Shown here: one piece after another, positions 6,116 through 6,832 of the stretch
Layout of the letters: each line of letters opens with the position of its first letter
Position numbering within the stretch: position 1 is the first letter of the stretch
Source: Draconibacterium orientale
GTDB taxonomy: Bacteria > Bacteroidota > Bacteroidia > Bacteroidales > UBA12170
Assembly: GCA_020718315.1 (NCBI GenBank)
Contig: DYSK01000108.1
Coordinates: 1-6,832, forward strand
Length of the DNA stretch: 6,832 nt
Direction: 5' to 3'
Notes under the pieces: generated by a model
Told to the model about the DNA's origin: nothing
The model's database searches: none
What the model saw: only the letters and a program-made list of their open reading frames with translations
Made by a program: the position numbers and the translations under genes

Positions 6116-6832
6116 CTATTTTCTTTTTAATTCGATAGGATTATTTAATCTTGCCATATTTCTTGCAGCTCTTTGTTGTATCTCACCAGAAAAACCTGCT
6201 GATTTTGCCCTAGTAATAATATCATTGCGGAAAGCGTCTTCGGCACGAAAAAAATCTTCTTTAGTGGCTTTAATAAAATCCTTTTCCACGTAATCAATCA
6301 TTAGTTTTTTATAGGGTTTTTTAATAGAAATAAATTCAAAAACGTAGTGATTTCGACTATCTGCGATTTTCACTATTAAACCTGGCAAACCAGAGAACTT
6401 ATATGGCCCATCATTAAATGGAAGAGCGGGGGCAAACCAAGCCGTCCAACTTCTGCCTCCAAATTCAGTAGTGGCTTTTTGTACTTTGTAGCCATATAGG
6501 GTAGCCGTATCACCTGTTAACTGCCAATTAAATAAATCCAAACTTTCTTCGTACCAAAATGTACCATCAATAATATGTTCAGTACAAGTCAGTTTCCCGT
6601 TTGGATATTTTTTTAAAATTTGACTCCTGAACGCAGTTTTAGGAGGCGGATTACTTGTGTTAGCCATTAATCCCTGAAGTTCAGCGAAAGATTTTATTTT
6701 ACGTGTTATGGTATCAAAACTATAATACCCTTGGCTCACAAACTTACTTAAATTTTGACCAAAAAAAAGCAACATATCTTCCTGACGGATATAATCAGGG
6801 TTGAGAGAATCCTGTTGAAATTTTAAGGAATA
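6116..6832 (-). CDS. GLPGLI family protein (copy B), 5' end outside the window
   Basis: Second GLPGLI-family protein, probably exported like copy A; function unknown. The frame is open to the last base of the window. Nineteen codons before the first ATG in the window (6775) translate to YSLKFQQDSLNPDYIRQED, which matches YSLKYQSDSLNPNFIEQQE of copy A. The ATG at 6775 is therefore internal and the true start, with a signal peptide, lies beyond 6832; by comparison with copy A about 36 residues are missing. Signature GPYKFSGLPGLIVKI is intact (codons around 6365-6410), as are GGRSWTAWFAP and the NHYVFEFISIKKP block. Over an ungapped alignment with copy A, the last 134 residues differ at 18 positions (about 87% identical), while the preceding 85 share only 37 (about 44%). 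It precedes the peptide gene on the same strand after a 342-base spacer. Confidence 0.9.
   Translation of the reverse strand, partial: YSLKFQQDSLNPDYIRQEDMLLFFGQNLSKFVSQGYYSFDTITRKIKSFAELQGLMANTSNPPPKTAFRSQILKKYPNGKLTCTEHIIDGTFWYEESLDLFNWQLTGDTATLYGYKVQKATTEFGGRSWTAWFAPALPFNDGPYKFSGLPGLIVKIADSRNHYVFEFISIKKPYKKLMIDYVEKDFIKATKEDFFRAEDAFRNDIITRAKSAGFSGEIQQRAARNMARLNNPIELKRK

Noticed and set aside
6116..6775. A complete 219-residue GLPGLI gene starting at the ATG at 6775.
   Set aside because: The frame continues to the window edge and the codons before that ATG match copy A residue for residue in pattern, so the ATG is internal and the gene is simply cut by the window.

Overview
The window looks like part of a Bacteroidota chromosome, probably class Bacteroidia. 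The signs are two GLPGLI-family proteins, a large outer-membrane receptor with an N-terminal carboxypeptidase-regulatory-like domain, no Shine-Dalgarno sequences before the main genes, and TAnnTTTG-type -7 promoter elements. All convincing genes lie on the minus strand, so the transcriptional order runs from the right edge to the left: GLPGLI protein B (5' end beyond the window), a small secreted cysteine peptide, GLPGLI protein A, a TonB-receptor-like outer-membrane protein, then iorA.

Region by region: 8-1639 is iorA, the alpha subunit of indolepyruvate:ferredoxin oxidoreductase. It is a core amino-acid metabolism gene and here lacks the C-terminal ferredoxin domain found in archaeal IorA. 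1640-1942 is a spacer with a perfect -7 element and a leader containing two related palindromes with interchangeable arms. 1943-4585 is the receptor, with a likely promoter of its own just upstream. 4663-5487 is GLPGLI A. A strong 16-bp stem-loop at 5539-5573 closes the transcript of the 63-residue peptide gene at 5582-5773. 5774-6115 is a non-coding stretch with a long imperfect hairpin (5795-5866), a second stem-loop (5940-5960), and a run of nine C (G on the transcribed strand). 6116 to the right edge is GLPGLI B, whose frame stays open through base 6832.

Working hypothesis: the peptide, the two GLPGLI proteins and the receptor form an envelope module. All four products are predicted to cross the inner membrane: an acidic four-cysteine peptide, two periplasmic or surface proteins of unknown function, and an outer-membrane barrel. 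The sequence gives no substrate or direct function. iorA is probably an unrelated housekeeping neighbour with its own promoter. It looks richer in G+C than the module, which is consistent with, but does not prove, an accessory origin for the module.
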